Shown here: piece by piece, positions 4,114 to 7,436 of the stretch | Layout of the letters: every line of letters begins with the position of its first letter | Numbering within the stretch: position 1 is the stretch's first letter | NCBI GenBank assembly: GCA_022710255.1 | Contig: JAKLHG010000183.1 | Location: forward strand, 1-7,436 | Source of the DNA: Candidatus Hydrogenedentota bacterium | GTDB taxonomy: Bacteria; Hydrogenedentota; Hydrogenedentia; Hydrogenedentales; CAITNO01 | Direction: 5' to 3' | DNA: 7,436 nucleotides | Position numbers and translations under genes: made by a program | The notes under the pieces: model-generated | Told to the model about the DNA's origin: nothing | Databases searched by the model: none | What the model saw: the letters and a program-made list of their open reading frames with translations, nothing else

Positions 4114-6996
4114 ATGCTTCGTCCCGCGCTTATCAAGAACAGGCTGTCGTTGAACGCATCTCCATGCCTGGTCTTTCTGGCCTTCTTGTGCATGTCGCAC
4201 AACGCCGTGTCGGTCACCGGCAGTGGCGACTCCCCGGCGACGCTGCTGGAGACCGTTTCGCCCGTGCTGCAGTCGGCGGAAGCCGTTTCCGACAAAAGTG
4301 TGGCTGCAACTTTCAGTGAGGCGCTGCTTGCGCCGGGCGCGACAACAGCGGCGAACTATACGGTATCAGGAGAGGGCGCGGGCACGTTGGACGCCTCGCC
4401 TTCCGGGGCGGCAGGGGGTCCGGAAGCGTTTACACTCGATTGGACAGCCGGTGAAATGCGCAACGGCGTTTCCCTTGCGCTCACGGCATCAGGCCTGCAA
4501 GACACGGTGGGCAATCTTATCCACCCCGCCGCGAACGCGGCGTCCTTCGAGGGACTGGGAACGGCCCCGGTATTTTCGGGAGTGACGGTTTTGCCGCCCC
4601 AGGCCTGGGCGCGCCAACCGGTGGTAGTGAAGTTTTCCGTGTCGGAAAAACTGAAAGGCGCCCCGAAGGTGCTGGTAAACGACAGCATGGCCACGTATAT
4701 CAGCGAAGATGCATACCACAACTACATCTATCAGTACACAGTAAAGCGGGGCGACGTGCCGGGCATGGCCACAATAGAATTGTCCGGCGAGGACCTGGCG
4801 GGGAATCCGGGGATATCGGTGGATGATGCCGCACTGGAGATTATCACCAACCCACAGGGCATGCCCTTGTATTGGCTGCCTGTTGCTTTAACACTGCCGG
4901 CCGCAGGAATGCTGCTTCTGCGTCGCCGCCGCGATTCCCGGAGAATTGCGGGTTCAAAGAAGCGCGTTCTGTTCCTCGTTTTTTGCCTTGCTCCGGTCTT
5001 GGCCTGCGCGCCCGCTTTTGCACAGGCCCCGGAGGTTACCAACGTGACCATGACCCAAAGCCCGAACGGGGCGCTGGGTACCAAGGTGGATATTTATTAT
5101 GATTTTACCGCGAACGCCCCGTGCGATGTTGTGCTGTTCCTGTCCAAAGACAATGGTGCCGACGGCTATGCGCATGTCGTCCGACACTATTCAGGCGACA
5201 TTGCAAATGTCGAACCGGGAACGGGCAGGCATATTGTCTGGGACATTCGGGCCGATTATCCCGAAGAAACCCTCCCCGAAGCACGTATCCGGGTGACGGC
5301 GGATGATGAAAATATTGTCCACACAATACAGTACGCGGCGGGTGAACACGGTTCCGTCATCGGCACAACGGTGCAAACCCTGAACCACGGGGAGGATGGC
5401 GAAACAGTCACGGCGGCGCCGGACGAAGGGTGTCATTTTGTCGCCTGGAGCGACGGCGTAACGACGCCCTCCCGTCAGGATAGGGGTGTTACCGGCAGCC
5501 TTACCGTTACCGCGAATTTTGCCATCAATACCTACACCATTACCTGCATTACCGAAGGAAGCGGCGTCTGCGCCGCCGAACCGGCCGTGGTGGACCATGG
5601 CGGCACGAGCGCTATCACCATAAGCCCGGCAGCCGGATGGTATATAGACAGCGTGGTGGACAGCGAGGAAGGCCCGAAAACAGGTTCCTATACGACTACG
5701 CCGGTAACAGTGGACCGGACTGTGAAGGCCACCTTCGCCACAGGGCTTATCATCGCGTCTTTTTCCATCAACGCAGACGCGGATACGACGGGAGATGTCC
5801 TGGTAACCCTTGACAACAGCTGTACGGGAACTCCGGTCGAATACCTGGCCTCCGAATCCGAAGCCTTTACCGGAGCCGCATGGCAGCCTTACGCGGCGTC
5901 TCCCGCCTTTTCGCTTTCCCCGGGTGTGGGGCCGCGCACCGTATACTTCAAGGTAAGGAACGGCGGCGGTGAATCGGCCGTGGCGAGTGACGACATTTTT
6001 CTGGAACCGAAGATGCTTCCTGTCACGGCGGGAACCTTTGACATGGGCCGGACGGATATCGGGGATGATGCCTTCTACGGCTCCAACAGCGAACTGCCCG
6101 TGCACCCGGTCACCCTCGACGCTTATGAAATCGCCACGTACCAAACGACCAACAAACAGTTCTGCGATGTACTCAACTGGGCGCTGGCAAAGGGCTACCT
6201 GAAAACCTATAATGGTTTTCCCTGGACGGGAACGGGCGATATTTACGGAGGCGGCAATCTGCAGATTCTGGTGGCTATGCTGGAGCCGGAATGTAATGTC
6301 CAGTTTACGGACGGGTTGTTCATTCCGAGAACGCGGACCGGAGTGCCCGACGGGACCGTGTATGCCATGGACGCCCACCCGATGATTCGTACCTCCTGGT
6401 TTGGCTATGCGGCGTTCTGCAACTGGTTGAGCGAATGGCAGGGATTGACGCCCTGCTATGATATGGACTCGGCAAACTGGCCGCTGACCACGCCGCCGCC
6501 CCAGTCCGGCGGCTACCGCTTGCCGACGGAAGCCGAATGGGAGCGGGCCGCGGCCTGGGACGGCAGCAGGCACTGGATTTACGGGTACACCAATGACACT
6601 CTGAGTGAGGCCCGATGCAACTACGGCAACCATCCCTACGGCCCCTATGTAAACCCGCTAGGCCTCACGGAACTCCCGTATACCTCGCCGGTCGGCTGGT
6701 TTGACGGGGTAAACATCAGTCCGAACGGCAACATACCCACCCTTGACAGCCCGAGCCCGGTGGGCGCCTACGATATGTCAGGCAACATTTGGGAATGGTG
6801 CCAGGACTGGTACTCTTCCACCTATTATTCCGGCGGGGCCATGACCAATCCGACAGGGCCTGCCACAGGCGCCACCAAGGTATTCCGCGGCGGGGCGTTT
6901 CGCGATGCCCAGAACTGCCGTTCCGCCAGCCGGGACAGCCGCGAACCGGACAAGACACCCTATTGGCGTGGCGGCCGCGTCGCGAGGACGCCGTAG
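4114..6996 (+). CDS. Large exported protein: Ig-like domains + anchor-like segment + internal signal peptide + InlB-like repeats + SUMF1 domain
   Basis: 960 residues. A signal peptide is visible at 1-34 (LVFLAFLCMSHNAVSV). Residues about 45-148 form an SbsA-type Ig-like domain (VAATFSEALLAPGATTAANY; LTASGLQDTVGN) and 150-245 a second Ig-like domain. Residues 250-277 (MPLYWLPVALTLPAAGMLLLRRRRD) look like a C-terminal membrane anchor or sorting tail, followed at 281-303 by a second typical signal peptide ending AFA before QAPEV. Then come a beta-rich module (304-400), two InlB-type repeats (about 403-470 and 473-543), an Ig-like stretch (545-632), and a formylglycine-generating-enzyme/SUMF1 domain (about 634-960) with YRLPTEAEWERAA (801-813), MSGNIWEWCQDW (888-899) and VFRGGAF (923-929). 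The two FGE copper-binding cysteines are not at their usual places (Asp931, Arg936; a Cys is at 935), so classical FGE activity is unlikely. The N- and C-terminal halves look like two formerly separate exported proteins. Confidence 0.85.
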   Translation: MLRPALIKNRLSLNASPCLVFLAFLCMSHNAVSVTGSGDSPATLLETVSPVLQSAEAVSDKSVAATFSEALLAPGATTAANYTVSGEGAGTLDASPSGAAGGPEAFTLDWTAGEMRNGVSLALTASGLQDTVGNLIHPAANAASFEGLGTAPVFSGVTVLPPQAWARQPVVVKFSVSEKLKGAPKVLVNDSMATYISEDAYHNYIYQYTVKRGDVPGMATIELSGEDLAGNPGISVDDAALEIITNPQGMPLYWLPVALTLPAAGMLLLRRRRDSRRIAGSKKRVLFLVFCLAPVLACAPAFAQAPEVTNVTMTQSPNGALGTKVDIYYDFTANAPCDVVLFLSKDNGADGYAHVVRHYSGDIANVEPGTGRHIVWDIRADYPEETLPEARIRVTADDENIVHTIQYAAGEHGSVIGTTVQTLNHGEDGETVTAAPDEGCHFVAWSDGVTTPSRQDRGVTGSLTVTANFAINTYTITCITEGSGVCAAEPAVVDHGGTSAITISPAAGWYIDSVVDSEEGPKTGSYTTTPVTVDRTVKATFATGLIIASFSINADADTTGDVLVTLDNSCTGTPVEYLASESEAFTGAAWQPYAASPAFSLSPGVGPRTVYFKVRNGGGESAVASDDIFLEPKMLPVTAGTFDMGRTDIGDDAFYGSNSELPVHPVTLDAYEIATYQTTNKQFCDVLNWALAKGYLKTYNGFPWTGTGDIYGGGNLQILVAMLEPECNVQFTDGLFIPRTRTGVPDGTVYAMDAHPMIRTSWFGYAAFCNWLSEWQGLTPCYDMDSANWPLTTPPPQSGGYRLPTEAEWERAAAWDGSRHWIYGYTNDTLSEARCNYGNHPYGPYVNPLGLTELPYTSPVGWFDGVNISPNGNIPTLDSPSPVGAYDMSGNIWEWCQDWYSSTYYSGGAMTNPTGPATGATKVFRGGAFRDAQNCRSASRDSREPDKTPYWRGGRVARTP
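4861..5022 (+). other. Junction inside the 960-residue protein: anchor-like tail joined to a second signal peptide
   Basis: Residues 250-277 are a hydrophobic segment closed by RRRRD, as at the end of sorting-signal proteins. Residues 281-303 (SKKRVLFLVFCLAPVLACAPAFA) have the n, h and c regions of a signal peptide with an A-F-A cleavage site. GGAG at 4940-4943 lies 10 nt before TCA-AAG-AAG (4954-4962), where an ATG-AAG-AAG start would be expected, but no stop or ATG separates the halves. This suggests fusion by loss of a stop and a start codon (inference). Confidence 0.6.
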
Positions 6997-7067
6997 CCTA
7001 TGGCTGACGGTGCGGAAGGGATCAAAAATCCATAACTGGCCGGCAACTCGAGAGCACCTGCTTTCTT

Positions 7068-7111
7068 CTCTGCGAATCTCTGCGTTCTCCGCGCCTCTGC
7101 GTTTCCTGGCG
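7068..7111. repeat. CTCTGCG short tandem repeats in intergenic DNA
   Basis: CTCTGCG occurs at 7068-7074, 7078-7084 and 7095-7101, with CTCCGCG at 7087-7093 and a decayed copy CCTGGCG at 7105-7111, at 8-10 bp spacing. Such CTCTGCGTTCTCCGCGCCTCTGCG strings (reverse complement ACGCAGAGGCGCGGAGAACGCAGAG-like) recur as dispersed intergenic sequence in many environmental bacterial genomes, as far as I recall; their origin is unclear to me. Confidence 0.6.
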
Positions 7112-7181
7112 TTTCCTTACCATATCAATCGGAATGTTCTTTCCCCTTGCATCCTCCCCAATGCAACCCCACAATCCGGCT

Positions 7182-7208
7182 ATGCGGCAGAGGGATATCC
7201 CATGCGGC
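7182..7208. promoter_or_regulatory. Palindrome flanked by direct repeats, possible operator
   Basis: GGGATATCCC (7192-7201) is a perfect 10-bp palindrome bracketed by two copies of ATGCGGC (7182-7188 and 7202-7208). It lies 28-54 nt before the start of the phosphotriesterase-like gene, where a repressor site or 5' leader structure would act. The evidence is symmetry and position only. Confidence 0.3.
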
Positions 7209-7221
7209 GCTTCCTGGGCAA

Positions 7222-7227
7222 AAGGAG
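7222..7227 (+). promoter_or_regulatory. Ribosome binding site for the phosphotriesterase-like gene
   Basis: AAGGAG lies 8 nt before ATG 7236, an optimal arrangement that fixes the start. Confidence 0.85.
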
Positions 7228-7235
7228 ATATTGCG

Positions 7236-7436
7236 ATGCATACGAATTTCGTTACGGCCCGTTCATTTGAAATGCTGATCTTCAGTCTGCTGTTCCCCTG
7301 CATGGCCTTCGCCGACACGACTCAGACGCTCCGCGCGATCCAGACGGCCACGGGGCCGGTGCCTGCATCACAAGCCGGGCTCATCCTGCCCCACGAGCAC
7401 ATCTTCACCGACCTGCGCGGCCCGTCCGCGCCGGAC
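7236..7436 (+). CDS. Phosphotriesterase-family metal hydrolase, N-terminal part (3' end outside window)
   Basis: 67 codons are visible. Residues 1-26 form a signal peptide (FEMLIFSLLFPCMAFA, cleavage after AFA), so the enzyme is exported. Residues 35-62 read IQTATGPVPASQAGLILPHEHIFTDLRG, the conserved opening of the phosphotriesterase/PHP-type amidohydrolase family: T-G-P-[IV]-x, then L-P-H-E-H, whose His53 and His55 are the first two metal ligands of the binuclear centre. Family members hydrolyse phosphotriesters, lactones or related esters; the physiological substrate cannot be told from this fragment. It is preceded by a good Shine-Dalgarno site and a 239-bp gap, so it is probably a separate transcription unit from the SUMF1 protein. 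Confidence 0.87.
   Translation, partial: MHTNFVTARSFEMLIFSLLFPCMAFADTTQTLRAIQTATGPVPASQAGLILPHEHIFTDLRGPSAPD

Larger units (their letters stand above)
6997..7235. other. Intergenic region before the phosphotriesterase gene
   Basis: No supported gene lies here. It holds the CTCTGCG repeats (7068-7111) and a palindrome with flanking direct repeats (7182-7208). I see no convincing terminator for the upstream gene and no strong -35/-10 pair; a promoter for the downstream gene probably lies in it but cannot be placed. Confidence 0.5.

Noticed and set aside
5191..6633. Long 480-codon minus-strand ORF opposite the SUMF1 protein
   Set aside because: It is Arg/Gly/Val-rich with no recognisable domain, and the + strand frame has clear conserved motifs across the same stretch.
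6905..7270. 121-codon + strand ORF spanning the SUMF1 end and the intergenic region
   Set aside because: It overlaps two well-supported genes in another frame and reads through the repeats; no ribosome binding site fits it.
1..7436. CRISPR array, tRNA, rRNA or insertion sequence
   Set aside because: No regularly spaced long repeats, cloverleaf, rRNA-like sequence or transposase frame was seen on either strand.

Overview
The window is a 7.4 kb stretch of a moderately GC-rich bacterial chromosome with all convincing genes on the + strand. The mix of gene types is most like the Planctomycetota/Verrucomicrobiota/Lentisphaerota/Hydrogenedentota sphere. It has a DUF2135 protein of the VIT/vWA type, an H-X9-DG type pseudopilin, and a large secreted protein with Ig-like, InlB-like and SUMF1 domains. 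The lineage is inferred from gene content only; no marker gene is present.

Layout: (1) 3-1139, the 3' part of a large TPR/DUF2135 protein whose beginning lies outside the window. (2) 1140-1361, a non-coding gap with two adjacent hairpins. (3) 1362-1574, a regulatory leader: a near-consensus sigma-70 promoter (TTGTCA-17-TATACT), an RNA fold that I recognise as a molybdenum/tungsten cofactor (Moco/Tuco) riboswitch, a possible intrinsic terminator as expression platform, and a Shine-Dalgarno site. (4) 1575-2983, a two-gene operon under that leader: a 228-residue protein resembling the N-terminal kinase part of the archaeal tRNA-modifying enzyme TiaS, and a polytopic membrane protein resembling an ECF-transporter S component. 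(5) 2976-3953, a pseudopilin-like H-X9-DG protein whose start overlaps the membrane protein's stop, followed by a 48-codon in-frame ORF after a TAG. (6) 4114-6996, a 960-residue secreted protein that looks like two complete exported proteins joined in one frame. (7) 6997-7235, an intergenic region with CTCTGCG repeats and a palindrome. (8) 7236 to the window end, the start of an exported phosphotriesterase-family hydrolase.

The most interesting unit is the riboswitch-controlled pair at 1362-2983. A cofactor-sensing leader placed directly before a TiaS-like kinase-domain protein of unknown role and a small membrane transporter-like protein suggests an uncharacterised step in molybdenum or tungsten cofactor metabolism or metal/precursor uptake. 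The second point of interest is the same-frame fusion inside the 960-residue protein, where a C-terminal anchor-like segment runs straight into a second signal peptide.
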